64,000 bases of DNA from Mycobacterium asiaticum (GCF_001673315.1 NZ_LZLQ01000080.1:62001-126000); one strand, 5' to 3'; counted from the first letter of the stretch, positions 1 through 9,499 are shown. A program made the numbers and translations. Notes: generated from the letters alone by a model not told the origin.

Positions 1-822
1 CAGGTCAGCTACCGGGTGTGGTCGCCGAAATCCGGCTATCCCGGACATGCCGCCTACCGGGATTTCCACACCTATGACCACCTCACCGGCCTGAAGCCGG
101 CCCGGGTCACCGGCCGCGGTGTCGCGTCGGAGGGCAAGGCGCCCTATGACCCCGAACGCGCCGACCGCACGATCGACGGCCACGTCGCCGACTTCGTCGA
201 CGTGGTCCGCACTCGCCTGCTTTCGGAGTCCGAGCGGATCGGCCGGCCCGCTCACGTGGTCGCCGCCTTTGACACCGAACTGTTCGGCCACTGGTGGTAC
301 GAGGGACCCACCTGGCTGGCGCGGGTGTTGCGGGCACTGCCCGAAGCCGGGGTCCGGGTGGGCACGCTGCGCGACGCGATCGACGACGGTTTCGTCGGTG
401 ACGCCGTCGAATTGCCGCCCAGCTCATGGGGTTCGGGCAAGGACTGGCAGGTGTGGAACGGCGAGCAGGTGGCCGACCTGGTCCAGCTCAACGCCGAGGT
501 GGTCGACACCGCCCTGTCCACGGTGGACAAGGCGCTGGCGCAGACGTCCTCACTGGACGGGCCGATCCCCCGCGATCATGTCGCCGACCAGATCCTGCGC
601 GAGACGCTGTTGACGGTGTCCAGCGACTGGCCGTTCATGGTCAGCAAGGACTCCGCCGCGGACTACGCCCGCTACCGCGCCCACCTGCACGCGCACGCCA
701 CCCGTGAGATCGCCGGCACGTTGGCATCGGGCCGGCGCGACGCCGCGCAGCGATTGGCCGAAGGGTGGAATCGGGCCGACGGCCTGTTCGGCGCCCTCGA
801 CGCTCGCAGGTTGCCGCGGTGA
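1..822 (+). CDS. GH57 1,4-alpha-glucan branching enzyme, C-terminal part (Rv3031 homologue)
   Basis: The reading frame is open from the first base, so the N-terminus lies outside the window and about 273 residues are visible. The glycoside hydrolase family 57 motif DTELFGHWW (Asp codon at 271-273) contains the Asp that acts as general acid in GH57 branching enzymes. The remainder is the helical C-terminal part of the family. GH57 branching enzymes form alpha-1,6 branches in alpha-1,4-glucans. In M. tuberculosis the orthologue Rv3031 sits next to Rv3032 and is assigned to methylglucose lipopolysaccharide assembly, and the same neighbour follows here 106 bp downstream. The identification is firm; the precise substrate is known only from the family. 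Confidence 0.9.
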   Translation, partial: QVSYRVWSPKSGYPGHAAYRDFHTYDHLTGLKPARVTGRGVASEGKAPYDPERADRTIDGHVADFVDVVRTRLLSESERIGRPAHVVAAFDTELFGHWWYEGPTWLARVLRALPEAGVRVGTLRDAIDDGFVGDAVELPPSSWGSGKDWQVWNGEQVADLVQLNAEVVDTALSTVDKALAQTSSLDGPIPRDHVADQILRETLLTVSSDWPFMVSKDSAADYARYRAHLHAHATREIAGTLASGRRDAAQRLAEGWNRADGLFGALDARRLPR

Positions 823-928
823 GCTCCCGTTTCTCCCGCACTTTCCGCCGCGAGGGCGCGTGTCGGTACGGGGACACGCCGCGCGTGACGGCATTACGCG
901 GACCCTCGCACGGCCAAAGGTCGAGCGC

Positions 929-2173
929 ATGAAGATCCTGATGATCTCGTGGGAGTACCCGCCGGTGGTCATCGGCGGCCTCGGGCGGCATGTGCACCAC
1001 CTGTCGACCGCGTTGGCGGCGGCGGGTCACGAGGTCGTCGTGCTGTCGCGCCACCCGACCGGCACCGACGCCAGCACCCATCCATCGTCGGACGCGGTCA
1101 GCGAAGGGGTCCGAGTGATCGCGGCCGCGCACGATCCGCACGAGTTCACCTTCAGCACCGACATGATGGCCTGGACGCTTGCCATGGGCCACGCCATGAT
1201 CCGCGCCGGACTCTGCATCAAAAGTCATGACAGCGAAGGCGTTTGGCGTCCTGACGTGGTACACGCGCACGACTGGCTGGTGGCACACCCTGCGATCGCG
1301 CTGGCACAGAACTACGACGTGCCGCTGATTTCGACGATCCACGCGACCGAAGCCGGCCGGCATTCCGGCTGGGTCAGTGGACCCATCAGCCGTCAGGTAC
1401 ACGCGGTCGAGTCGTGGTTGGTCCGCGAATCCGATTCGCTGATCACCTGCTCGATGTCGATGACCGACGAGATCAACGAACTGTTCGGGCCCGGTTTGTC
1501 CGCGACGACGGTGATCCGCAACGGCATCGACGCGGACCGGTGGCCGTTCGCCGCCCGCCGCCCGCGGAGCGGACCGGCCCAATTGCTCTACGTCGGACGG
1601 CTGGAATACGAAAAGGGCGTGCATGACGCCATCGCGGCGTTGCCCAGGATCAGACGGACCCACCCGGGCACCACCCTGACCATCGCCGGTGACGGCACCA
1701 AACAGGAGTGGCTGCTCGAACAGGCGCGTAAACACAAGGTAGTCAAGGCGATTCGATTCGCCGGGCACTGCGAGCATGCCGAACTGCTGGAGTTGCTGCA
1801 TCGGGCAGATGTGGCCGTGCTGCCCAGCCACTACGAGCCGTTCGGGCTGGCCGCACTGGAGGCCGCTGCCGCCGGCATCCCCCTGGTTACCTCGAATATC
1901 GGCGGGCTGGGTGAGGCGGTCATCGACGGGGTCACCGGGGTGTCGTGTCCGCCGCGCGACGTTGCCGGACTCGCCGCCGCCGTGCGCACGGTGCTGGACG
2001 ATCCCGCTGCCGCCCAACGGCGCGCCCGCGCCGCCCGGAACCGGCTCACTTCCGACTTCGACTGGCAGACGGTAGCCAAGGAGACCGCCCAGGTGTACCT
2101 GGCCGCCAAGCGGGGCGAACGTCAACCCCAGCCGCGCCAGCGCATCGTCGAGCACGCCCTACCGGACCGGTAA
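929..2173 (+). CDS. GT4 alpha-(1,4)-glucosyltransferase (Rv3032 homologue)
   Basis: A cytosolic retaining glycosyltransferase of 414 residues, the length I recall for Rv3032. The N-terminus MKILMISWEYPP, followed by GGLGRHVHHL, is the glycogen-synthase-like donor-domain opening; the C-terminal domain has the GT4 signature around HYEPFGLAALEAAAAGIP. The ATG at 929 is chosen because the conserved N-terminal beta strand starts there; upstream codons in frame look non-coding. Rv3032 elongates the alpha-1,4-glucan of 6-O-methylglucosyl lipopolysaccharides and contributes to capsular glucan. It pairs with the GH57 enzyme upstream. Confidence 0.92.
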   Translation: MKILMISWEYPPVVIGGLGRHVHHLSTALAAAGHEVVVLSRHPTGTDASTHPSSDAVSEGVRVIAAAHDPHEFTFSTDMMAWTLAMGHAMIRAGLCIKSHDSEGVWRPDVVHAHDWLVAHPAIALAQNYDVPLISTIHATEAGRHSGWVSGPISRQVHAVESWLVRESDSLITCSMSMTDEINELFGPGLSATTVIRNGIDADRWPFAARRPRSGPAQLLYVGRLEYEKGVHDAIAALPRIRRTHPGTTLTIAGDGTKQEWLLEQARKHKVVKAIRFAGHCEHAELLELLHRADVAVLPSHYEPFGLAALEAAAAGIPLVTSNIGGLGEAVIDGVTGVSCPPRDVAGLAAAVRTVLDDPAAAQRRARAARNRLTSDFDWQTVAKETAQVYLAAKRGERQPQPRQRIVEHALPDR

Positions 2174-2182
2174 CGTCATGGG

Positions 2183-3538
2183 ATGGGGATCAACTATTCG
2201 AGCGTGATCGACGCGCCGCGCGACCAGGTGTTTGCCTGGTACGCGCGACCGGGTGCCTTCAATCGGTTGTCGCCGCCATGGTCGCCGATGCGTCTGATCT
2301 CCGAGGCGGATTCGCTCGAGGACGGACGTGCCACGCTCGCGTTGCCGGGCGGCCTGCGCTGGGTAGCGCAGCACCAGCCCGAATTGTACGATCCGCCAAA
2401 TCGTTTCGTGGATGTCATCAGCAGTGACGGCTTGGCCTCGCTGCCCCCGCGCCTGGTGGCCCGCTGGCGCCACACCCATGACTTCGAGGAAGTAAGCGCG
2501 ACCAAGACGCGAGTCGTCGACCGGGTGGAAACGCCGGTGCCGGCGTCGGCGTTACGGTCGATGTTCGTCTACCGGCACCGTCAGCTGGCCGACGATCTGG
2601 CCGCGCATGCCCGCGCGGACCGGCAGGGTCTGCGTCCGGCCACGGTGGCGGTGACTGGTTCGTCGGGTTTGGTCGGAACCGCGCTGACGGCGTTCTTGAG
2701 CACCGGCGGGCATCGGGTGATCCGGCTGGTACGTGGCGCCGCTCGCGGCTCCGACCAGCGGCAATGGAATCCGGCCGACCCGCACCCGGATCTGTTGGAC
2801 GGCATTGATGCGGTCATCCACCTGGCCGGTGCCTCCATCGCCGGCCGTTTCACCGAAAAACATCGAAAATCGATCCGTGACAGCAGGATTGAGCCGACCA
2901 AGCGCCTCGCAGAACTGGTGGCGCGAACCGGCACCGCCACACTGGTCTCGGCATCCGCGATCGGATATTACGGGTACGACCGCGGTGATGAGCCACTCAC
3001 CGAGGGCAACGACCGTGGCGAGGGATTCCTTGCCGACGTGGTCGCCGACTGGGAGGACGCAACCCAGCCCGCCCAGCGGGCCGGGGCCCGAGTGGTACTG
3101 GTGCGCACCGGCATCGTGCAGTCCCCTCGCGGCGGGACGTTGCGGTTGATGCGACCGCTGTTCACCGCAGGATTGGGCGGACGATTGGGCGACGGTCGGC
3201 AATGGTTCTCCTGGATAGGAATCGACGACCTGGTCGACATCTACCATCGCGGACTGTGGGACACCAACCTGTCTGGACCCGTGAATGCCGTTGCCCCGCA
3301 ACCGGTTCGCAATAGCGAATACACCCGTACCCTGGCCCGGGTGGTACACCGGCCCGCCGTCCTACCGGTGCCATCGCTCGGCCCGCGCATCCTGCTCGGT
3401 GCGCAGGGGGCGCGTGAACTGGCGCTGGCCAACCAACGCGTCAGCCCCGCTCGTCTCGTCGATGCCGGACACCGTTTCCGCCAGCCCGATCTCGAGTCAA
3501 GCCTGCGGCATCTCCTCGGTCGCAGCGAAAAACCCTGA
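2183..3538 (+). CDS. SRPBCC-domain plus TIGR01777-type NAD(P)-epimerase fusion protein
   Basis: A two-domain protein of 451 residues. Residues 1-150 look like an SRPBCC/START-type ligand-binding domain (opening VIDAPRDQVFAWYARPGAF). From about residue 155 an atypical SDR begins with the nucleotide-binding loop VAVTGSSGLVGTAL, followed by the family features HLAGASIAGRF and SASAIGYYG (the YYG part of the TIGR01777/YfcH family). The fusion architecture is known in actinobacteria, but the substrate is not. It starts 9 bp after the GT4 gene on the same strand, so cotranscription is possible. It is the first gene of the block absent from the M. tuberculosis order here. Confidence 0.8.
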   Translation: MGINYSSVIDAPRDQVFAWYARPGAFNRLSPPWSPMRLISEADSLEDGRATLALPGGLRWVAQHQPELYDPPNRFVDVISSDGLASLPPRLVARWRHTHDFEEVSATKTRVVDRVETPVPASALRSMFVYRHRQLADDLAAHARADRQGLRPATVAVTGSSGLVGTALTAFLSTGGHRVIRLVRGAARGSDQRQWNPADPHPDLLDGIDAVIHLAGASIAGRFTEKHRKSIRDSRIEPTKRLAELVARTGTATLVSASAIGYYGYDRGDEPLTEGNDRGEGFLADVVADWEDATQPAQRAGARVVLVRTGIVQSPRGGTLRLMRPLFTAGLGGRLGDGRQWFSWIGIDDLVDIYHRGLWDTNLSGPVNAVAPQPVRNSEYTRTLARVVHRPAVLPVPSLGPRILLGAQGARELALANQRVSPARLVDAGHRFRQPDLESSLRHLLGRSEKP

Positions 3539-3549
3539 CCGGCAGCCGA

Positions 3550-4629
3550 TCACGGCACCGGCCTGGTGGTGACGGGTCCCCGGGACACGTTGCGCCTGAT
3601 CGCGGTGAGCAACGAGCGTGGCCGAAGCACTGGGCTCGGCGTGCCCGTGTCGTGCAGTAGACCGTCGACCAAATCTTCCAACGCCTCCAGAGACGACCAG
3701 CGCGGTGACCACTCCAACTCTCTTCGCGCCCGGTCGGTGGCGAGCAGCGGCGCGGCGAACGCCATGTCGAACCAGCCACGGTCGATCGGTTGCAACCGCG
3801 CCCGCCACGATGCCTGCACCACCGGACCCAGCAGCGCCGCTGGGACATGAATGGGCTTGGCTCCCAGGATGCGAGCGATGTCGTCGCGTGTCACCGGCGG
3901 TTCGGCGGCGAGGTTGAACGGCCCAAGGGCACGGCGATCGATCACCCTGGCACAGGCGTCTGCCACGTCCTCGGAATGGACCACCGCCACGGTCAGCGCC
4001 CGGTCCACCGGCAACACCGGAAGCCACCGCAACCAGGCGGGGTCGATGTATGCCGGCAGCGTGTACCGTCGCAGACCCGCGGCCGCCCTGCGTTGCAGGA
4101 TCAGGCCAGGGCGCAACCGCGTGATGCCGGTGCTGTCCGGATGTGTGCTCTCGTAGTCGTCGAATAACTTCTCTGCGGCAGCTTTGGACCTGCTGTAGAC
4201 CGAGGTACCCAGTCCCGCAGTCGACCACGACTCGTCGACCTTCTCGCCGTACCGCCCCTGCGCATAGGTGCCCAGCGATGACATGTGCACCAGATGAGGC
4301 ACGCCGGCGCTGTCGGCCGCGCGCAGTACCGCCGAGGTGCCGCGTATGCCGACGTCGTACAGATACCGGAGGTTGCGGGTGGGCTGAAAGCCCCACGCCA
4401 GGTGTACGACGCAGTCGGCCTCGCGAAAGATGTTCTGCAGCTTCGTGTCGGCACCGTCCTCGGCGACGTCCAGCTGACGCCAGTCGACGCCGCGGTACAC
4501 GTCCTGCTGCGGAGGTTCCCGACGGGCAATACCGACGATGTCGTAGTCGGTATCGGCCTCGGCGAGTCTGTGCAACAACGCCGTGCCGACGTTGCCGCTG
4601 GCACCGGTGATGACGACGCGTTTGGTCAC
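3550..4629 (-). CDS. NAD-dependent epimerase/dehydratase family protein
   Basis: An extended SDR of 359 residues. The Rossmann loop GASGNVGTALL is at the N-terminus, HLAW precedes the third strand, and a YSRSK motif (YxxxK catalytic pair) lies near residue 145. The start is GTG at 4629, overlapping the TGA of the upstream gene (GTGA), so the two are translationally coupled. The gene runs convergently towards the SRPBCC-epimerase. Substrate unknown; the sequence does not allow choosing between sugar-nucleotide and sterol-type epimerases. Confidence 0.75.
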   Translation of the reverse strand: MTKRVVITGASGNVGTALLHRLAEADTDYDIVGIARREPPQQDVYRGVDWRQLDVAEDGADTKLQNIFREADCVVHLAWGFQPTRNLRYLYDVGIRGTSAVLRAADSAGVPHLVHMSSLGTYAQGRYGEKVDESWSTAGLGTSVYSRSKAAAEKLFDDYESTHPDSTGITRLRPGLILQRRAAAGLRRYTLPAYIDPAWLRWLPVLPVDRALTVAVVHSEDVADACARVIDRRALGPFNLAAEPPVTRDDIARILGAKPIHVPAALLGPVVQASWRARLQPIDRGWFDMAFAAPLLATDRARRELEWSPRWSSLEALEDLVDGLLHDTGTPSPVLRPRSLLTAIRRNVSRGPVTTRPVP

Positions 4630-5369
4630 TTGGTGTCGCCCGAATCGTCGGCGTCGCGTCCATCCCGGCTGCGGGCATAGGCACTGGCCCGCAGATCGGC
4701 CAGCCAGCCCGGAAACAGCTTGACCCCGGGTGCGGTATTGAGCACCGGGTCGAACGAAACATCCTCGCCCGGTTGCAGATCGGCGAGCTTGTCCAGCCTC
4801 AGACGACCCAGCGTCTCGAAATCGGAACTGCCCTGGGCCTGTTCGATCGCCACGTCAACACCGCCGTGGCTGATCCGCTCGCGCACGTCGTCCAGCGATA
4901 CTCCGGTGCCGTCGATCTGCGTCTCGATTCGGGCCCGCAGCCACCACTTCTGGCCGTCGTAATTCAGCGGCATGAGGGTGGTCAGGTTCTGCCCGCTCCA
5001 GGACGTGACCGGTCGCAGCGCAACCGCCCGGGTAACCACCCCCGATCCCGCAGAGACCAGCAAGATATCCCAGGGTTTAGCTTGCGCGGGCCCGGACGGA
5101 ACACGGATCGCCAGCCCGATGAAGTCCGGCAGTGCCGCCGGAGTGCCGGTGGCCTTGGAGAATCGGGCGATGACGTCGCACGACGGAATCGGCAGCCCGA
5201 AGTTTTCTGGCGCGATCCGTTCAATGGATCCTTCGGCCACCACACCGATCGGATGGAAGAACCTTTTGCCGCGGATGGCTGAGCCCCACTGGAAGGGCAG
5301 CGCTATGAGGTCGGAGAGATCGGACACTTTCACTAGCTCCGGGTTCCCGTTCTCTGAACAGAAAAACAC
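4626..5369 (-). CDS. Catalase-fold-like conserved hypothetical protein
   Basis: 247 residues from a GTG at 5369; a second GTG about 12 codons in is also possible. The segment RFSKATGTPAALPDFIGLAI is reminiscent of the heme-side stretch of catalase-like proteins (ARFS...LPD..GLA.R), and homologues are often loosely annotated as phosphodiesterases or catalase-related proteins. I see no complete heme-ligand motif and do not assign an activity. It is divergent from crtE across a 201-bp regulatory region and overlaps the downstream epimerase start, so it heads a two-gene operon likely to be co-regulated with the carotenoid genes. Confidence 0.6.
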   Translation of the reverse strand: MFFCSENGNPELVKVSDLSDLIALPFQWGSAIRGKRFFHPIGVVAEGSIERIAPENFGLPIPSCDVIARFSKATGTPAALPDFIGLAIRVPSGPAQAKPWDILLVSAGSGVVTRAVALRPVTSWSGQNLTTLMPLNYDGQKWWLRARIETQIDGTGVSLDDVRERISHGGVDVAIEQAQGSSDFETLGRLRLDKLADLQPGEDVSFDPVLNTAPGVKLFPGWLADLRASAYARSRDGRDADDSGDTK

Positions 5370-5422
5370 TCGTCAGCTCACTGCTGTTTGGCCGCCAGGG
5401 GAACTGGCTATAGTGATGATCA

Positions 5423-5451
5423 TTCACTAATTTAACGATTAATTAAGTGAA
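5423..5451. promoter_or_regulatory. AT-rich inverted repeat, candidate operator upstream of crtE
   Basis: Arms TTCACT (5423-5428) and AGTGAA (5446-5451) are perfect inverted copies around a 17-bp AT-rich core that contains TTAACGATTAAT (5432-5443). Near copies of this core occur at 18763-18774 and, on the minus strand, within 20545-20556. The site lies between divergent genes and upstream of the SigF-like promoter. A MarR-family regulator encoded in the cluster is the obvious candidate binder; this is inference. Confidence 0.55.
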
Positions 5452-5484
5452 AATAGTTGCCGTGGTGCTCGATCGCCTAAGGGT

Positions 5485-5509
5485 GGTTTGCATCGGAGTT
5501 GAAGGGGTA
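5485..5509 (+). promoter_or_regulatory. SigF-type promoter for the crt operon
   Basis: GGTTT (5485-5489), a 15-bp spacer, then GGGTA (5505-5509). This matches the mycobacterial SigF consensus (GGTTT, 15-17 bp, GGGTA). It ends 61 bp before the GTG of crtE and reads towards it. Carotenoid synthesis is known to be SigF-dependent in M. smegmatis, which makes the match biologically coherent. Confidence 0.7.
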
Positions 5510-5570
5510 GAGAGCGTGGATCTGAGCCGTTCGGGCCAGCGGGTGGCCCATTTGTCAGGGGAGGGCTTCA

Positions 5571-6707
5571 GTGGCAGCTATACGTGAGTTTCCCAGGACT
5601 CGGCTGGCCGACGTCGTTCGACCGAGTCCGACACCGCTGCCCGCCCTCGACCAGTTTCACTCCTGGCGAGAGGACTTACGGCGATCGGTGCTGGCCGAGA
5701 TTTCCGAATTCGTCTCCGCTCGATGTGCCGACGAGATGGTCGGCTGCCGCGTCGACGTAGCCGGTGCAGTTCTGCTGAAATTCGTCGAAGGCGGTAAGTG
5801 CCTGCGTTCGACCTTCATGTACCTGGGATGGCTGTGTGGTGCTCCAGCCAGTGCGACGGCCCTCCGGGCAACCGCGAGTCTGGAGCTGTTGCAAACCTTT
5901 GCCCTGCTGCAAGACGACGTGATGGACGATTCACCCTCGCGGCGGGGGCGTCCCGCCGCGCACGTGCAATTCGCCGATTGGCATCGGCAGCGTGGCATGT
6001 CGGGATCGTCGCGCCGGTTCGGGGAGTCCGCCGCAATCCTGCTGGGTGACCTCTGCCTGATCTGGGCTGAGCAGGTGCTGCGCGACTGCGGACTCGAAGA
6101 CCACCAGCTGCAGCGGGCATGGCCCCGCTACGACGCCATGCGCACCGAGTTGGCGGTGGGCCAATTCGCCGACCTCACTTTGGATATGCGTAACCTCCCC
6201 ACGCTCGATGCGGTGCTTGGGGTGGCCAGGATGAAGTCGGGTAACTACACCGTTCGCCGGCCCCTCGAAATCGGGGCGGCGATGGCCGGCTGCGACGAAC
6301 CCACGTTGTCCCTACTGGGCGACTATGGTAGCGCGGTCGGTGAGGCGTTCCAGCTGCGCGACGACATCCTGGGCATCTTCGGTTCTCCGACGGACACCGG
6401 CAAACCCAATGGCGGAGATCTGCTGGAACGCAAGGCGACCAGCGTGATGGTCGCTGCCTACCAAATGGCCGACACGGCGGTCCGTCGGGAGTTCTCCGAC
6501 CTGATCAACACCGATACGCTGGACGACGATGCCCTCGACCACTGGCGCCGCTTGATCTTTGCCACCGGGGCGGTGCAGTGGATTGAAGAGCTCATCACCC
6601 AGCGGGTGAACATTGCACAGAAAGCGTTGGAAGACAGTGGAATCGACATGCTGATCAAGGCGGCGCTGGCGGACATGGCGGGCGTGTGCACCCGGCGCGC
6701 CGCATGA
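5571..6707 (+). CDS. crtE: Geranylgeranyl diphosphate synthase
   Basis: A trans-isoprenyl diphosphate synthase of 378 residues that supplies GGPP for carotenoids. The first aspartate-rich motif is DDVMD (residues 115-119) and the second begins at D264-D265 in LRDDILGIF. The GTG start at 5571 is preceded by a strong GGGGAGGG ribosome-binding site. It is the first gene of the crt operon, 61 bp downstream of a SigF-like promoter and 19 bp before crtI. Assignment as crtE rather than a general IdsA-type enzyme rests on the operon context. Confidence 0.93.
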   Translation: MAAIREFPRTRLADVVRPSPTPLPALDQFHSWREDLRRSVLAEISEFVSARCADEMVGCRVDVAGAVLLKFVEGGKCLRSTFMYLGWLCGAPASATALRATASLELLQTFALLQDDVMDDSPSRRGRPAAHVQFADWHRQRGMSGSSRRFGESAAILLGDLCLIWAEQVLRDCGLEDHQLQRAWPRYDAMRTELAVGQFADLTLDMRNLPTLDAVLGVARMKSGNYTVRRPLEIGAAMAGCDEPTLSLLGDYGSAVGEAFQLRDDILGIFGSPTDTGKPNGGDLLERKATSVMVAAYQMADTAVRREFSDLINTDTLDDDALDHWRRLIFATGAVQWIEELITQRVNIAQKALEDSGIDMLIKAALADMAGVCTRRAA

Positions 6708-6726
6708 TGGCCGGGGCGGCACGCTG

Positions 6727-8247
6727 ATGCGGACGGTACGCGGACGCACCGATCATGTCGTGGTGGTCGGCGCCGGATTCGCCGGTCTGGCCGCGGCGCT
6801 GCACCTGGCCGGTCGAGGCCGGCAAGTCACTGTGGTGGAACGGGAATCTTGGCCGGGTGGGCGTGCAGGCCGCCGCGACATCAACGGCTATTCGATTGAC
6901 ACCGGCCCGACGGTGCTCACCATGCCCGACATCATCGACGACGCATTCGCCGCCGTCGGTGAGACGAGCAGCCAGCGTATGGAGTTATTGCCGGTCGAGC
7001 CGGCCTATCGGGCGATGTTCGCCGACGGAAGCGCCTTGGACGTGCACACCGATGCCGACCAGATGGCGGCTGCGGTAAGGGAATTCGGTGGTCCGCAGGA
7101 AGCCGCCGGTTACCTCGAATTGCGCAACTGGCTGGGCCGGCTCTACCGCACGGAATTCGACGGTTTCATCGCCTCCAACTTCGACTCACCGCTGTCCATG
7201 CTCACCCCGCAGCTGGCGCGGCTGGCGGGGATCGGCGGGTTCCTGCGCTGGGAAACCATGGTCAGGCGGTACATCAACGATCCCAGGTTGCGACGGGTCT
7301 TCACATTCCAGTCCCTCTACGCCGGAGTGGCCCCGCAGCACGCTTTGGCGGTGTATGCGGTGATTGCCTATATGGACACCGTGTCGGGAGTGTTCTTTCC
7401 GCGCGGCGGCGTCCGCGCCCTGCCTGATGCGCTTGCCGCGGCAGCGCAGGAAGCGGGCGTGCGCTTCTGCTACGACTCCACGGTCACGGCTTTGGAGCGC
7501 GACGGCGGGCGCGTCACCGCCGTGGTCACCGCGGACGGCCAGCGCATCGGGTGTGACGCAGTGGTGTTGAGCACCGAGCTGCCGCGCACCTACGAGTTGC
7601 TGGGGCGGCAACCTAGGCGGCTACTTCGGATGCGCGCGGCACCGTCGGCGGTGGTGCTGCACGTCGGCTGCCGCGCGGCCGCGCAACCGCAGGCACACCA
7701 CACCATCCTGTTCGGGGATGCATGGGAGCACACCTTCACCGACATCATCAGCCACGGTCAACTGATGCGGGACCCGTCGTTGCTGGTGACGCGCCCGACC
7801 GCCAGCGACGCAAGCCTGGCCCCGGAAGGGCGGGACCTGCTCTATGTGCTGGCGCCGGCACCCAACCTGTCCCGGCAACGAATCGACTGGACCACTACCA
7901 CCGGGCCCTACACGCAGACGATGATCGACGCCGTGCAGGAGCGGTTACTGCCGCGACTGCGCGAGGACGTCGAAGTGCTGCACGTCGACACCCCCGCCGA
8001 CTGGGCCCGTCAGGGCATGGCGGCCGGCAGCCCGTTCGCCCTTGCGCATACGTTCAGCCAAACCGGCCCATTCCGGCCGACCAACATGGTCCGGGGCATC
8101 GAGAACGCGGTGCTGACCGGGTCGTCGACAGTGCCGGGGGTGGGTGTGCCGACCACCCTGATCTCCGGTCGACTGGCCGCCGACCGGATCACCGGAGCAG
8201 TCGACCGATCAGTCACCCACATCGACATGAAAGCCCGACTGTCATGA
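6727..8247 (+). CDS. crtI: Phytoene desaturase
   Basis: An FAD-dependent carotenoid desaturase of 506 residues converting phytoene towards lycopene at the membrane. The N-terminal dinucleotide-binding motif VVVGAGFAGLAAALHLAGRG is followed by GGRAG and by the CrtI feature DTGPTVLTMP. The C-terminus has the FAD-closing region TGSSTVPGVGVPTTLISGR. Length and motifs match bacterial CrtI. Its TGA overlaps the ATG of crtB by four bases, so the two are coupled. Confidence 0.95.
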   Translation: MRTVRGRTDHVVVVGAGFAGLAAALHLAGRGRQVTVVERESWPGGRAGRRDINGYSIDTGPTVLTMPDIIDDAFAAVGETSSQRMELLPVEPAYRAMFADGSALDVHTDADQMAAAVREFGGPQEAAGYLELRNWLGRLYRTEFDGFIASNFDSPLSMLTPQLARLAGIGGFLRWETMVRRYINDPRLRRVFTFQSLYAGVAPQHALAVYAVIAYMDTVSGVFFPRGGVRALPDALAAAAQEAGVRFCYDSTVTALERDGGRVTAVVTADGQRIGCDAVVLSTELPRTYELLGRQPRRLLRMRAAPSAVVLHVGCRAAAQPQAHHTILFGDAWEHTFTDIISHGQLMRDPSLLVTRPTASDASLAPEGRDLLYVLAPAPNLSRQRIDWTTTTGPYTQTMIDAVQERLLPRLREDVEVLHVDTPADWARQGMAAGSPFALAHTFSQTGPFRPTNMVRGIENAVLTGSSTVPGVGVPTTLISGRLAADRITGAVDRSVTHIDMKARLS

Positions 8248-9179
8248 TCCGCACCGAACTCGACGCCGCCGGCATCGAAGATCCGCGCCTGCGCACCGCG
8301 TATCGCCGCTGCCGAAAGATCGCCGCAGAACACGGTCGCACTTATTTCCTGGCCACCAGGTTGCTCGCGCCCGACCAACGTCCGGCCGTGCACGCCCTGT
8401 ACGCCTTCGCCCGGCACGCCGACGACATCCTCGACGAGTTCGATACCAGCCTGGACGTCGCTGCCCGCGCCGCTCGACTGCAGGAGTTTTCGGACCGGTT
8501 CTTCGCCGCAGGCCAGCATCTGGACGAGCCAGTTTTGGCGGCGGTGCAGCACACCATCACCCGATACGGAATCACTGCCGATCTGTTCGAGGATTTCCTG
8601 GCGTCCATGCGGATGGACCTCACCGTCACCGACTATCCGAACCGCGCGGCACTCAACCGGTACATGCGCGGCTCGGCGGAAGTCATTGGGCTGCAGATGC
8701 TTCCGGTGCTGGGTACCGTGACCACCACCCAGGAGGCGGTACCGTACGCCGCCGCCCTGGGTCGCGCGTTCCAGCTCACCAATTTCCTGCGCGACATCGA
8801 CGAGGACTTGGTGCGCAACCGGATCTATCTACCGGCCGACGAACTCGCGGCCTACGGTGTGGACCGGGAATTGCTGATGTGGTGTCACGAACATCGCTGC
8901 ACCGATGCCCGGGTGCGAAGTGCTCTGGCTGCGCAGCACGAAACCACCCGGGAAATCTATCGTTTCGCCGCAGACGGGGTGGCGTTGCTGGCGCCACGGT
9001 CCCGGCCGTGCGTGGCGACTGCGCTGACCTTGTACTCGGAAATCTTGGATTGCATTGAGAGCAGCGACTTCTCGGTCTTCAGTCACCGCGCCACAGTGGG
9101 GACCACCCGCCGGCTTCAGGTCGCAAGCGGTGGACTGTTCCGGTCGTGGCGGGTCCGACGGCAGGCTGGCGCAGCGTGA
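8244..9179 (+). CDS. crtB: Phytoene synthase
   Basis: A squalene/phytoene synthase of 311 residues condensing two GGPP molecules. The two aspartate-rich substrate motifs are ARHADDILDE and RDIDEDLVRNRIYLP. The ATG at 8244 overlaps the crtI stop (ATGA), and its own stop overlaps the crtYc GTG (GTGA). Tight coupling and high similarity to mycobacterial crtB make the call secure. Confidence 0.95.
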   Translation: MIRTELDAAGIEDPRLRTAYRRCRKIAAEHGRTYFLATRLLAPDQRPAVHALYAFARHADDILDEFDTSLDVAARAARLQEFSDRFFAAGQHLDEPVLAAVQHTITRYGITADLFEDFLASMRMDLTVTDYPNRAALNRYMRGSAEVIGLQMLPVLGTVTTTQEAVPYAAALGRAFQLTNFLRDIDEDLVRNRIYLPADELAAYGVDRELLMWCHEHRCTDARVRSALAAQHETTREIYRFAADGVALLAPRSRPCVATALTLYSEILDCIESSDFSVFSHRATVGTTRRLQVASGGLFRSWRVRRQAGAA

Positions 9180-9499
9180 GCGACCGCTGGCAGTATTTGA
9201 TTGTGCTCGGCTTGTGCTTGGCCATTACGGCGCCCTTGGAGGTCTTCGGCAAGGGGGTGTACCGCCAGGCCGGTCGCGCGGCTCGCGCGCTGTTGCCGGT
9301 CGCCGCGATCTTCCTGGTTTGGGACGCGGTGGCAATCGCGGCGCGGGTATGGACCTACAACGACAAGTACCTGGCCGGTATCGAGATTCCGCTGCACATA
9401 CCCATCGAGGAAGTGTTGTTCTTCCTGGTCATTCCGCTGTGCGGGCTGTTGACCTACAACGCAGTGAGCACGATTCTGGATTGGAGCAAACGGCGATGA
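9176..9499 (+). CDS. crtYc: Lycopene cyclase subunit CrtYc
   Basis: A small membrane protein of 107 residues with about three hydrophobic helices and the heterodimeric-cyclase segment IPLHIPIEEVLFFLVIPL (PxE(E)xxFF-type motif). Actinobacterial beta-cyclases of this type are split into CrtYc and CrtYd, both required to cyclise lycopene ends. Start GTG at 9176, stop overlapping the next ATG. The order Yc then Yd is the usual one. Confidence 0.92.
   Translation: MSDRWQYLIVLGLCLAITAPLEVFGKGVYRQAGRAARALLPVAAIFLVWDAVAIAARVWTYNDKYLAGIEIPLHIPIEEVLFFLVIPLCGLLTYNAVSTILDWSKRR

Noticed and set aside
641..2155. Long open frame antisense to the GT4 glycosyltransferase
   Set aside because: It mirrors a well-conserved gene, has no domain and the arginine/glycine-rich composition typical of antisense frames in GC-rich DNA.
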